Shown here: positions 1-9,566 of the stretch, one piece after another
Numbering within the stretch: the stretch's first letter is position 1
Layout of the letters: every line of letters starts with the position of its first letter
Source of the DNA: Mastacembelus armatus
Lineage: Eukaryota; Chordata; Actinopteri; Synbranchiformes; Mastacembelidae
DNA: 64,000 nt
Direction: 5' to 3'
Assembly: GCF_900324485.2 (NCBI RefSeq)
Contig: NC_046654.1
Span: 3,206,562-3,270,561 of the forward strand
Translations under genes and position numbers: made by a program
The notes under the pieces: model-generated
Told to the model about the DNA's origin: nothing
Database searches by the model: none
What the model saw: the letters and a program-made list of their open reading frames with translations, nothing else

Positions 1-455
1 GCAAAAAGTGAGAGCTGTGTAATCAGCACTGTTGTAAATCATTTAATTCTTATTTAAATCATTAAGATGTAACAGTGTCTGATATAAAAATGAATCCATG
101 TCCTCCTCCAGTTGAACTGACTGTGAATTAAGTGTTGTCTGCAGATGACATGAGAATGATAAGACTGAGGACAAACGTTTCTAGAGAAATGAAAAGATCT
201 GCTAAAATACTTTTATTCAGAAAATGAAGCAAACACATATTTTAAAAGCACAGAATGGTTAAGAACATATAAAAACCTGTTACCAAACTACTATATTTCT
301 CTCGGTAATATCTTTAACAAGAAAAAGCAAATAATTATCTCCTTTGTGCAGAATTTGATATAAGCAAATGCATTGAATCGTACAATATTATGGAATCTAA
401 CTTTTCAGATTGTATTTACATGAAGTCCAGAGTTCGTTTCTTCTCTCTCCACATC

Positions 456-1358
456 TTAGTTCTGTTTTATAGCTGACCCCTGAAACCAACAGAGAAGTGT
501 CTTAAAGCACATGCCTGATTTTTTTTACTTGAGCATTAATTCATTCAAATCTATGGAGGCTTTATGTTGAGGAAAGTTGTTGGACAAACCTGGAGCTTCC
601 ACACCAAAAAAGCGACGAAGGCTCCATAGATGCTGCTCTTGATGATGAAAACACCGTAGGAGACTTTGGCAGTCTGGAAGATCCTCGAAAGTTGTTCTGT
701 AGAAAGTTTGAACATTCAGATGAGGGACATGATGAAAAGAGAAAATGTCCAATGCACTTTGTAAAGACAATTTATGTCTGCAGCTGTACACATATAGTCC
801 TATGAATACTGCCAAGAGTTTTTCTGAAATATGTAGAACACTAATGTTTTCTCTGTGATGATAATCTTTTTACCTGTTTTCCACCCATTTTTAGCTGAAA
901 TAAAAATGAGAGGCAAAAGATTAGACAAAGACTGATGATGTCACTTGTTTTCAATGGCAACAGGATCAGATTTTTGATTATTTCTTTATTCCAAATGAAC
1001 GTACCTTCACCAAAAATAGAGTCTGTATGCTTTTCATATCCCGTCCCATTGTAGAAGGTGACAATGCAGATAAATGTATTATCTGCGTACCAGAATGCGT
1101 CAGGGACTCTCAACCTGCTGGTGATTTTGTAGTAAGTTCCATCACGGACAGCATTAGGATCCTCTGTGATGCCAAATGATGAATTGCCCCTGACATCGTT
1201 CCCATTAACCTCCCAGGTCACATTGACATGGTCCGGGTAGAATCGACTGGCCACACAAACCAGAGTCTTATTCTTCTGATCATCTTTTGAACCTGAACAC
1301 TCTTTAAAATGAGGTTTAAACACTTTCACTGTTGGTGGTGTGGCTTGATGGTCTTTTT
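456..1358 (-). CDS. TRBC: T-cell receptor beta constant gene, downstream (left) cassette
   Basis: Four exons on the minus strand: exon 1 at 1358-1005 (Ig C1 domain), exon 2 at 894-874 (seven-residue connecting peptide AKNGWKT), exon 3 at 696-590 (transmembrane) and exon 4 from 479 with a stop at 456-458. All junctions have AG/GT borders and phases join cleanly. The domain has Ig-fold cysteines in TLVCVAS and FICIVTF, a tryptophan in VTWEVNG, and an extra cysteine in FKECSG. Exon 3 reads QTAKVSYGVFIIKSSIYG, then AFVAFLVWKLQ; the membrane lysine is the family's CD3 contact. Exon 4 gives GSAIKQN and stop. A polyadenylation hexamer (minus AATAAA) lies at 212-217. Exon 1 is spliced to the G left by any upstream J. 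It differs strongly from the partner gene at 34086-34986 although introns and exons 3-4 match. Confidence 0.95.
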
Positions 1359-1579
1359 CTGCAAAGACAAAAGAAATAAATCACTACATTAAAGCATCTT
1401 ATTGGTCCACATCAGTACCTTAATCTAATGTCAGTGTAATATCTGAATACCAGAATTTAGACATGAATACAGGGGTAGAAAAACATACTAGAACTTTCCA
1501 CACTAGACATTAACATTAACCATTTGATGTAATATTTGAAGAAATCTTTGCCTTTATGAACTTATTGCAGTGAACTTAC

Positions 1580-1632
1580 CAAGAACCGTTAGCTTGGTTC
1601 CCTCACCGAAATAAGCAGGATAGTTTCCAGAG
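1580..1632 (-). CDS. TRBJ: TRBJ segment J2.16 (closest to C)
   Basis: Codes SGNYPAYFGEGTKLTVLG with the J-specific FGxG motif and a GTAAG splice donor at its 3' end. The 12-spacer signal is weak: heptamer CACACAG at 1633-1639 and nonamer at 1652-1660 (plus strand taaaaaact). The partner J1.15 has T where this one has N. Confidence 0.9.
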
Positions 1633-2080
1633 CACACAGATAACTCACATGTAAAAAACTGACTTATAGTACAGGCATGAATGAATCTAAATCTCTTTTT
1701 TACTGGGTTTGTCAGTTGCATTGTGATATAATCGATGTATCACTTGTTTCCCACTTCTAAACTCTTTAATGGAATATGAATCAATTTTCCCCATTTTTTG
1801 ATAGAAAGAAAAACATTCTCAAGCCAATTTTTTACAGCTTAATTTGTCTGTAGCACTAAGTTTGATGCACAGACCATATGAAGCCTTTTTTCCTTAGAAC
1901 AAAGAGACTGATCTCACTTTTGCTTTTACTTCATGCTTTTTGTCAGTTTTGACTACAAGCTGACAAAACAACATCGGATAAACTTAAGTCAACAAACATT
2001 TTGCAGATTTAATGTGTTAACAGGTGAAATGAACGTCAGAAAATAAACATTTCTACATATGATTTTGATCATTTTCTTAC

Positions 2081-2132
2081 CCAGCACTGTCAGTTTGGTG
2101 CCACTACCAAAGTAAGCAGGGTCGTAGTTGTT
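2081..2132 (-). CDS. TRBJ: TRBJ segment J2.15
   Basis: Codes NNYDPAYFGSGTKLTVLG. The heptamer is plus-strand cacactg at 2133-2139, spacer 12 nt, nonamer agaaaaacc at 2152-2160. A GTAAG donor follows. It is identical to J1.14. Confidence 0.93.
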
Positions 2133-2412
2133 CACACTGATACAAAGCTACAGAAAAACCAGCTCAGCCTTTTGTCGCTGAAAGCTGAAGAACGTCTTTG
2201 TGCTCTTTTTATCAGAGAAACTAAAAACCTTTCTGCTCACAAACATATAGACACTATTGTAGAAACTACATGTTTCTGAAGACATAAACTTCTTCTTGTA
2301 GAGAGCAGATTAAAACAACCCTCAGCTCTGACCTGGTAGACATCAAACCATCTAGTTTGAACATACGTCCTCTGGACTGTTACGTTAGTATTGATTATTG
2401 TTCCTGTCTTAC

Positions 2413-2464
2413 CTAAAACCGTGAGTTTAGTTCCAGCTCCAAAGTAAGCTTCTGACTGGGAACT
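2413..2464 (-). CDS. TRBJ: TRBJ segment J2.14
   Basis: Codes SSQSEAYFGAGTKLTVLG with a GTAAG donor. The heptamer cacagta is at 2465-2471, but the sequence 12 nt beyond it (2484-2492) is a poor nonamer, so this segment may be used rarely. It is identical to J1.13. Confidence 0.9.
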
Positions 2465-2734
2465 CACAGTATGTGACAGAGCTGATAGGAACTGGCTGTG
2501 TGAGTAAGAATCTGGGCTTAGAGCCAAATGGTTTGTTGCTGCTCTACATGTTTTTACTGACGAGAACTAACTTCTGCATTATTGTCTTCTCCACTTTAAA
2601 ACACTTTACCATTTCAAATAGAAGATCTGAATGTTTTTACTATATTTTCTCAGTTTTCTTTCTTCTAACTTACATTCAGAAAACAAGCTGTCAGCCATGC
2701 TCGGTTAATAATCAAATAACCTTTGTTTTCTTAC

Positions 2735-2784
2735 CTAAAACAGTGAGTTTAGTTCCAGGTCCAAAGTAAGCCTCGTTATAGGAG
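2735..2784 (-). CDS. TRBJ: TRBJ segment J2.13
   Basis: Codes SYNEAYFGPGTKLTVLG with a GTAAG donor. Heptamer cacagag at 2785-2791, 12-nt spacer, good nonamer aacaaaacc at 2804-2812. It is identical to J1.12. Similarity between the two J blocks breaks down about 65 nt upstream of this segment. Confidence 0.93.
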
Positions 2785-3067
2785 CACAGAGACGTTCAAC
2801 TGTAACAAAACCTCTTCCTGCTGCCTCTTTATCTCTGCCACTTTGAAATTTATCCAACTTTTTTGTCGAGACCTTAACTTACATCTTGAATTCACCACTG
2901 AAACATTCACCCAGGGAGTTTGTGGTTTAGCCATGAGTTTTTATAATAATCTTATAAAGTCTAATTTTCAGGACTTGTTTAAGTCTTAGATTATCTTTAA
3001 AATATCAAAAACATCTTAACAAATCATATTCAAACAGCTTTTAATGAACTTTAAAACATTTTCTTAC

Positions 3068-3124
3068 CTAAAACAGTTAATTTAGTTCCTCCACCAAAAT
3101 AAGCTTCAGCTCCACCACCAGAGT
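3068..3124 (-). CDS. TRBJ: TRBJ segment J2.12
   Basis: Codes SGGGAEAYFGGGTKLTVLG with a GTAAG donor. Consensus heptamer cacagtg at 3125-3131, 12-nt spacer, nonamer gttcaaaag at 3144-3152. It lies in the interval that is replaced in the other cassette, where J1.11 stands in this place with a different 5' end. Confidence 0.93.
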
Positions 3125-3445
3125 CACAGTGCAGCTGATCAGTGTTCAAAAGATTCTGCTTGTACTTTGCCTCTAAACATTTCACTTTTCTAATAAATGT
3201 TCTGCTTTAAAACCAACTACATCTTATTTATTATACCTTATATTCTGTACAGTCTGCTCAGGTTCTCTGGTTAGACTTTATTTTAGCAGTGAACAGTTTT
3301 GCTGAAATAAGCTCTATACTGAGACAGTCTTTGAATTTAGGAACAAAAAGCTCCGAGCTGAACTTAAACTAAACATGAGCTCTGCATGTTTTATTTAAGA
3401 AAGCCTTCAGTTACAGTGCTGTTTTAATCTGCTTTGTTTTCTTAC

Positions 3446-3497
3446 CTAAAACTGTTAACTTTGTTCCTCCACCGAAATAAGCTTCATTTCCAGCAGT
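3446..3497 (-). CDS. TRBJ: TRBJ segment J2.11, no partner in the other cassette
   Basis: Codes TAGNEAYFGGGTKLTVLG with a GTAAG donor. Consensus heptamer cacagtg at 3498-3504, 12-nt spacer, nonamer gctcaaaca at 3517-3525. The right cassette has only one J where this one has two, so this is the extra segment. Confidence 0.93.
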
Positions 3498-3759
3498 CAC
3501 AGTGCAGTTAATCAGTGCTCAAACACCCAAACATGCTGCTTTTACTCTCCTCATCTTTACACCTGTGCTTACTGTTAAATTTACGTTCTTTTATTAGATG
3601 TAATTTTTCTTTAAACCTAACAAACCATTCGTAGCACTGCTAACTTCAAGTTACAAGTTTTTGATAAGACAAGATTGTTCCCTGACAAACATGTTGACTT
3701 TAACTCGTTTTCACTGTTTTTCAGGAGGTTTTTAAAAGAAGATCTGATGTTTTACTCAC

Positions 3760-3807
3760 CGAGAACAGTCAGTTTTGTTCCCTGGCCGAAATAAGCTTCA
3801 GAATTCA
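3760..3807 (-). CDS. TRBJ: TRBJ segment J2.10
   Basis: Codes VNSEAYFGQGTKLTVLG with a GTGAG donor. Heptamer cacagcg at 3808-3814, 12-nt spacer, nonamer aacaaaaag at 3827-3835. It is identical to J1.10. Confidence 0.92.
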
Positions 3808-3970
3808 CACAGCGTTTAAGATGGAGAACAAAAAGCTGAGCTGAGCTTAAACTGTGAGTAGTTTGAGCACATTTACTTTGATAAAGAAGTTTTTCAATAA
3901 CATTTTTTAGATTCGTTTCTTACCACGAGTCATAACAGGCTGTGTTTACTGTACAACATATATTTCTTAC

Positions 3971-4024
3971 CTAAAACTGTTAACTTTGTTCCTCCACCAA
4001 AGTAAGCCTCTCCTGCACCAGAGT
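3971..4024 (-). CDS. TRBJ: TRBJ segment J2.9
   Basis: Codes SGAGEAYFGGGTKLTVLG with a GTAAG donor. Consensus heptamer cacagtg at 4025-4031, 12-nt spacer, nonamer gctcaaaac at 4044-4052. It is identical to J1.9. Confidence 0.93.
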
Positions 4025-4237
4025 CACAGTGCCCTTGACCAGTGCTCAAAACAACCAAGATGCTGCTTTTACTGTTTCTTTACATTTGGTTGTGTTTAAG
4101 TGTTTATTGTGTTGAGGTCATTTGCTGTTTTTTTTATGTAACACAGAAAATCTTTTTCTCAACAACCAGCCTGATTTTATACGTTTTACTTGACTTAGAT
4201 GTGAATTTGTCAGAAGAGATTTTGCTGTTTTACTCAC

Positions 4238-4284
4238 CAAGAACAGTCAGTTTAGTTCCCTGGCCGAAATAAGCTTCGTACTGA
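4238..4284 (-). CDS. TRBJ: TRBJ segment J2.8
   Basis: Codes QYEAYFGQGTKLTVLG with a GTGAG donor; it is the shortest J here. Heptamer cacagcg at 4285-4291, 12-nt spacer, nonamer atcaaaaag at 4304-4312. It is identical to J1.8. Confidence 0.92.
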
Positions 4285-4440
4285 CACAGCGTTTAAGCTT
4301 AACATCAAAAAGCTCTGAGCTGAACTCAAACTAAGTAAGAGGAGTTTCAGCAAAGCAACTTATCAAATGTTTCTTAGGTCTTTTTTCATTTCTTGCTATA
4401 AATTGTATCACAGACTGTAAATACAACAGAGGTTTCTTAC

Positions 4441-4494
4441 CTAAAACGGTTAACTTTGTCCCTGCACCAAAGTAAGCTGGGTATCCACTACTGT
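4441..4494 (-). CDS. TRBJ: TRBJ segment J2.7
   Basis: Codes SSGYPAYFGAGTKLTVLG with a GTAAG donor. Consensus heptamer cacagtg at 4495-4501, 12-nt spacer, nonamer gctcaaaac at 4514-4522. The partner J1.7 begins NTGY instead of SSGY. Confidence 0.93.
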
Positions 4495-4655
4495 CACAGT
4501 GCATTTGATCAGTGCTCAAAACAGCCTAAGATGCTGCTTTTACTTTGCTTCTTTAGTTTTAGCTGCTTTTAAGTTTAGTTTATTTTTTTAAATATGAATT
4601 TGGTCTAAATCCAAACCAGTTTTCTGCCTTATAGTCTGTGATTTGTTTTACTTAC

Positions 4656-4703
4656 CAAGAACAGTGAGTTTTGTTCCAGGGCCAAAATAAGCTTCTCTGT
4701 CAA
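4656..4703 (-). CDS. TRBJ: TRBJ segment J2.6
   Basis: Codes DREAYFGPGTKLTVLG with a GTAAG donor. Heptamer cacagca at 4704-4710, 12-nt spacer, nonamer atcaaaaag at 4723-4731. Coding sequence is identical to J1.6. Confidence 0.92.
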
Positions 4704-4835
4704 CACAGCATTTCAGCTTAAGATCAAAAAGCTCTGAGCTCCACTATAAAGACCTAAGTTCATTCAGGTTATTGATGGACCCTGTCCATTAAAACACTTA
4801 TTACATTTGTTCCATTTCAATCCTCCTTCACTTAC

Positions 4836-4886
4836 CCAGAACAGTGAGTTTTGTTCCTTTTCCAAAGTACGCTTCGTTAGCGTTGT
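4836..4886 (-). CDS. TRBJ: TRBJ segment J2.5
   Basis: Codes NANEAYFGKGTKLTVLG with a GTAAG donor. Consensus heptamer cacagtg at 4887-4893; the nonamer at 4906-4914 (gcatgtaac) is poor. It is identical to J1.5 and closely related to J2.3. Confidence 0.92.
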
Positions 4887-5034
4887 CACAGTGCAGAAAC
4901 ACTGAGCATGTAACTCCTCTGTATTTCTCTACCAGAATTATCTCTGGAAATATTTTCCTAATTCTTCTCTTTGCACCAAGACTCTAAAGCAATGGAATAT
5001 TTATTGAAATCCAGTAATAAGCTCAAATATTTAC

Positions 5035-5086
5035 CTAAAACCGTCAGTTTGGTTCCTTGTCCAAAGTAAGCAGGCTCAGTGTAGGT
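5035..5086 (-). CDS. TRBJ: TRBJ segment J2.4
   Basis: Codes TYTEPAYFGQGTKLTVLG with a GTAAA donor. Consensus heptamer cacagtg at 5087-5093; the nonamer at 5106-5114 is weak. It is identical to J1.4. Confidence 0.92.
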
Positions 5087-5215
5087 CACAGTGTTTTTGG
5101 TTCAGCTCAATATCTCAGCTTTTTCCTAACAACACATTTCTCCTGCACACTCCTGCATAATTTTCTACCATGTCAGGCTTGTTGCAGTGAACTGAAGCTG
5201 TAGACTCTGACTTAC

Positions 5216-5266
5216 CCAGAACAGTGAGTTTTGTTCCTTTTCCAAAGTACGCTTCGTTGACATCGT
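5216..5266 (-). CDS. TRBJ: TRBJ segment J2.3
   Basis: Codes DVNEAYFGKGTKLTVLG with a GTAAG donor. Consensus heptamer cacagtg at 5267-5273; weak nonamer gcatgaaac at 5286-5294. It is identical to J1.3. The alternation with J2.4 and J2.5 suggests a two-J unit was duplicated. Confidence 0.92.
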
Positions 5267-5411
5267 CACAGTGCAAAAGTAGTGAGCATGAAACTCGTCT
5301 GTATTTCTCTACCAGAATTCTCTTTGCAAAGATTTGACTTGTTCTTCTGTTTTTAAGACTCTCCAACAGTGTGACATTTATCAAAACACAGTAATAAGCT
5401 GAAATATTTAC

Positions 5412-5463
5412 CTAGAACCGTCAGTTTGGTTCCTTGTCCGAAGTAAGCAGGATTGTTATTGTT
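5412..5463 (-). CDS. TRBJ: TRBJ segment J2.2
   Basis: Codes NNNNPAYFGQGTKLTVLG with a GTAAA donor. Consensus heptamer cacagtg at 5464-5470; weak nonamer at 5483-5491. The partner J1.2 has NNNY. Confidence 0.92.
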
Positions 5464-5594
5464 CACAGTGATCTCACTTCAGCTCAATATTTCAGCTTTT
5501 TCAGAACAAGAGATTTTTCCTTCATTTTCATACTAACATTTGGACTTTGTCAGGCTTGTTGTAGTGAACTGAAGCAGTGAGAGCTCTGACTTAC

Positions 5595-5645
5595 CCAGAA
5601 CAGTGAGTTTTGTTCCTTTTCCAAAATACACTTCAGTTCCAGTGT
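5595..5645 (-). CDS. TRBJ: TRBJ segment J2.1 (closest to D)
   Basis: Codes TGTEVYFGKGTKLTVLG with a GTAAG donor. Heptamer cacactg at 5646-5652, 12-nt spacer, nonamer accaaaaag at 5665-5673. The partner J1.1 reads TGAEAYF, so this copy has lost the usual alanine before YFG. Confidence 0.92.
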
Positions 5646-6036
5646 CACACTGACTGTCTCCTCTACCAAAAAGTCACAAAACTTTCTCTAATCAACATGT
5701 TGAGACACAGTCCAGTAATCCAGAGGATGAAGAAGATTTAAACATGCAGGATGAGCTTCACAATGTCCAAAGTTGTTTTGTTTGGTGCTAAAAGAAGTAA
5801 AAGAAGAATCCAGAGGCTCCACAGGGGATTTAAGTGAATTTAAATGTTTTTTTCCATCAGATTTTCTGCACATATATTGACTTCACAGTACTAACATCTC
5901 CTGATATCATATATACTTTCAATATTTCCATGTTTTCTTTCTACCAAGTGTCCCTAGTTGCATGTAGCAGTCTACACAGTGTCTTTGAATGGGAGGAGGT
6001 TTTTGTACAGCGGCTCTATAGGATTGTATCACCGTG

Positions 6037-6049
6037 CCCCCCCTGTCCC
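6037..6049 (-). CDS. TRBD: TRB diversity segment, left cassette
   Basis: Thirteen nt, GGGACAGGGGGGG on the minus strand, nearly the mammalian TRBD1 core (GGGACAGGGGGC). The 5' signal has heptamer 6050-6056, 12-nt spacer and nonamer 6069-6077 (plus acaaaaacc). The 3' signal has heptamer 6030-6036, a spacer of exactly 23 nt and nonamer 5998-6006 (plus ggtttttgt). Both heptamers read CACGGTG outward from D. This 12-D-23 layout fixes the V-D-J order and shows that V needs a 23-type and J a 12-type signal, as found. It lies about 390 nt upstream of J2.1. Confidence 0.93.
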
Positions 6050-6350
6050 CACGGTGAAAAAGCATCACACAAAAACCTGAAGTCTTGTTCGTTCTCTCCT
6101 CTCTCCTTCCCCCACCCAGCTTCTCCGTATCTCAGTCTCCATCTCTGTGTGTGAGAGCAGCTGTGCAGCTCTGGCTGACTGACAGCTGAACAGGCTCCAA
6201 CCTGACTGCTGCTATTTCTGTTACAGCTAAGAAAAGAAGCATGAAGCAAAAGGGAAGGAACTTATTTTTGTTTGTTTGGAGCTGAGGAGAGGAAGTGACA
6301 TGTTTGTTGGTCACACCTCTTTATCCACCCAGTTATCAGTGACGAGATGC

Positions 6351-6392
6351 ACATTCACTGAGCAACATTCACTGAGCAACATTCACTGAGCA
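6351..6392. repeat. 14-nt unit repeated three times
   Basis: The unit acattcactgagca occurs three times head to tail. It sits at the point where similarity between the two D-J-C blocks ends; the right block has only a partial first unit. Confidence 0.8.
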
Positions 6393-7798
6393 CTTTGTGT
6401 AAAAGAAAGTAAAAAGCATAAAAAAGCACAATTATACAGAAGCAATTTAATAATAATTTAACTTACTGTATATTAAACATAATTCTTTTTTCTCTCACCC
6501 TTTTATGGAAATAGTTAATATAATAGGTTTTGCAATATAAGTGGTGTAAGAACCTTTAGTCTTAATACTTAATCTTTAATACTAAATGTATAAAACTATA
6601 AAAGTTACTAGTAAACATCTTGAATTCAAATTTTTATGTAGTAGAAACAGGTAATAGCATAAAATATAAGCTATGTAAAGTATATATATGCATGTATAGA
6701 GTATTTAATTACTGTTATCAGTTTGCTGTTATCAGTGATGCTAATAAACTGTTATCAGTTTATTAGCATCACTTTTTGGTAATGGTGGCACTAGTTTTAA
6801 CTTTTAAATCTACTCTGTACTTTAATTTGTAATAACAAAACATAATTTATTTGCCAGTAACATTTTATGTTAATAATGTGAATCTGCAAAGTTACAAAAG
6901 TTGTCAAAAAAGTGGAAAGCACCATATTTCTATAATATAGTGACACAGACTAAGTTTCAAAATAAAATATTTTCAAATGAAAAAATGAAAGTAGAAGGAA
7001 ACATTCTATGTTTGTACACATTCTTCTATAAAGTAAAAATATTAAACAAATTGAATTAATTGTCTAACATATTATTGTCTGTCAGTGTGTCACACTGTTT
7101 AAAGTTGAATATTTAAAGTGATTATTTAACTAAACAATTTGCCAATGTGCTCCTCTTTAAAAAAAACCCTTTAATTCCTTATAAGTGTGTCTATGGTGGT
7201 ATGAGACATTTTGGACAGCTGCAGAAGTCACATATGCCATCTGCAACGTACATCTTAGTAGCATTTATCTACAGTATTGCCAGTGCAAAGAATAATCATT
7301 TGACTGATTCCCATTAAACTTATACTGTCCTGACTTAAAAAAAGCCCATGGTTTGTTTTATGTGTAATCCCTCATTGAACCTGTAGAGGTCAGTGTGTGA
7401 TAACCTCCTAAGCTTGATAAAGTTCGTCTTATCATGCCGTACACGGTTATAGTAAATTCAAATAGCAACAAGTAATATTTATAGTATAATATTAAATAAC
7501 AATTAAGTGTGATACAGATGAGAAACTGAATACTGAATGTGACAAATAATCCTACGCATGTTTACACCTGCTCACTTATCTGTAATTATCAGCTTTGTGG
7601 TGTTGAAATGTCAGTGAACTGTGGAAAGGCAGTTATTGTACTTTTAAAGAATGAATAGATGTTCTTCATCATCATGTTTTAGTTAATGTGTTTATGTCAT
7701 ACTGATGTTAGTCTGTTGTCTTAACAGAGTCTTGCTGAGGGACCTTCAGTATTGAGAACCATCCACACTCCTCCTCCTCTCTGTCGTCTTTCTCATGA
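6393..7798. other. Intergenic region between D and V1
   Basis: AT-rich sequence with no gene recognised. Stretches near 7360-7440 and 7555-7620 resemble 40430-40510 and 40620-40700 upstream of the other D, so this spacer descends from the same cassette duplication but has diverged far more than the D-J-C block. Confidence 0.6.
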
Positions 7799-7837
7799 GG
7801 TTGTTGTTAAGCTGCTGAGGCTTTGTGAGCCATTGTG

Positions 7838-8275
7838 CTCTACTAGAAGCACAGTAATACACAGCTGAGTCTCCAGCCTCAGCAGCTTGGATCTGCAGAG
7901 AGGAGCTGAGCACTGCAGGTCGGGACATGGTGTACTTGGATTCGCTGAAAGGAGCTTCGATGCTGCATATATCTTTATTGAGAGAATATGCTATCAGCTC
8001 CATTTTCCCACTGCTGCTTTGCCTGTACCAGTACATGTAGTAATAATTATTGTCATCTTGTTCACACTGCAACGTTACAGCTTTGTCTCCTTCACGGCTG
8101 AATGCAAATGGAGGCTGGAGAATTTTTACACAGAAGGAAAAATCTGGAAAACAAGAAAACAGCAACAAACAAATGAAGAACTTTTATTAGACATGAAAAC
8201 AAACAAGTTTTCCTTCAACTGAATTTAAATATTCTTACCAGTGAAGAATAGAACTGCAACCAAAAGGGGCTTCAT
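7838..8275 (-). CDS. TRBV: TRBV gene V1 (CASS family)
   Basis: Leader exon 8275-8239 ([13 protein letters not shown]), V exon 8143-7838. It has cysteine in LQCEQD, tryptophan in MYWYRQ and ends [13 protein letters not shown], the classical beta-chain ending. The signal is heptamer CACAATG (7831-7837), 23-nt spacer and nonamer ACAACAACC (7799-7807); both depart from consensus in the same way as in V20. It is the V closest to the left D. The open exon and intact splice sites suggest it is functional. Confidence 0.92.
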
Positions 8276-8714
8276 TTTCACAGTGATCCTACACAATATT
8301 AAATCCATCTGCATTTGTAAGACTGAACAGCTACAGCTGTCCAATGACACTTGTGAAATAAGCTCTGATCCTCCCTCTTTTCTGTTCTTCAAACTTTCAA
8401 CAGAAACTCTGAAGGAGTTTCTCCGTACAGCTACAGTCTCCTAGTGGCGTCCAAGCTGCAACTGCAGGTTCATTTTCTTGCTCAAGAGCACTGTGACTGT
8501 GGTTTGACAACAAATCAGACTGTTAACATGAGGAAAAGATATTTCAGATGTAGGTAACTTAGAAATGAGCAGTTGTAAGAGTATATTAAAATGTGAGTTT
8601 CCACTTGCTTTAAGAGTAGTTAAAGTAGTACCAGTTCACTCCTTTAGTCCAGCTATAGCTCTACATCCAATAGAAGGAGCACCATGACATTTTATATAGA
8701 CATTCATGATCAAA
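8276..8714. other. 5' flank of V1
   Basis: No gene recognised. It should hold the V1 promoter, but no motif stands out. Confidence 0.5.
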
Positions 8715-9085
8715 TGGCATCATCCATCCATCCATCCATTATCTCTACCCGCTTTTCCTGGCTCAGGGTCACGGGGATCTGCTGGAGCCTATCCCAGCTC
8801 TCTCTGGTTGAAAGGCAGGGGTCCACCCTGGACAGGTCTCCAGTCCATCACAGGGCCACATAGAGACAAACAACCTCACACACTCACACTCACTCCTACG
8901 GGCAATTTTAGAGTCACCAATCAACCTGACATGCATGTTTTTGGACTGTGGGAGGAAACCGGAGTACCTGGAGAAAACCCACACAAGCACAGGGAGAACA
9001 TGCAAACTCCACACAGAAAGGCCGGGATGCGATCCCACGACCTTGTTGCTGTGAGGCAACAGTGCTAACCTTTCAGCCACCATGC
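8715..9085 (+). repeat. Common teleost interspersed repeat, plus orientation
   Basis: Begins with catc/atccatcc repeats followed by the widespread fish sequence that includes ggagcctatcccagct, ccaccctggacaggtctcc and ggactgtgggaggaaacc. The family name is not assigned here. Long open frames on both strands in this stretch are repeat sequence, not genes. A shorter inverted copy lies at 10390-10612 on the other side of V2. Confidence 0.85.
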
Positions 9086-9463
9086 TGCAAATGGCATCAG
9101 ATCCTGATAATGTTTCTGATCCTCTGACTTACCTTTAAGTACCTTTCACTGCCACCTTTAAGTCTGAGTGAAATGTATTTGATGGCTTCTTATCAAATTT
9201 GCTGCAGGTATTCATGCTTCCCACAGGATGAGTTATAAAACAAGTGGTCAGTCCCTCACTTTTGCAGTATTTGACACCATCAGCAGTATTTTTAGTAATT
9301 TTGTATTTTAGCTACAGTGACACCACAGTTATTAAGCAGAAGGACAAAGTACATGATGTACACAATTGTATTAAATATTTAATTATAAAAAGCAATAAAC
9401 ATAACAGAAGTTAGGATACTAATTAAAAAGCCTGTAGCATATATTTATTATTATTGTGGGAAA

Positions 9464-9492
9464 GCTGAACTGAACTGAACTGAACTGAACTG
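9464..9492. repeat. Pentanucleotide (CTGAA)n microsatellite
   Basis: About five to six copies of ctgaa between the interspersed repeat and V2. The rest of 9086-9527 holds no recognisable gene. Confidence 0.85.
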
Positions 9493-9566
9493 ATCAAACA
9501 GCAGCTGTCATTAGTTTGCCATGGGAGGGTTTTAGTGAAGCAGCAGGATTAAACCACATCGCTGTG

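Noticed and set aside
525-815. A 96-residue minus-strand open frame across the constant-gene 3' end
   Set aside because: It is in the wrong frame for the TRBC transmembrane exon, which splices in another frame with proper borders and gives the expected membrane segment.
2237-2527. Long open frames running through J segments into flanks (also 5115-5384 and 38281-38550)
   Set aside because: Only the 47-57 nt between heptamer and splice donor is J coding sequence; the rest is spacer that happens to be open.
3900-3930. A cttacc word between J2.10 and J2.9 considered as another J end
   Set aside because: No FGxG coding sequence or heptamer follows it.
6016-6314. Overlapping open frames around the D segment, duplicated at 39182-39480
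   Set aside because: They read through the D and its signals and have no recognisable domain; their repetition only reflects the block duplication.
8706-9083. Open frames of over 100 residues on both strands
   Set aside because: They lie within a common teleost interspersed repeat.
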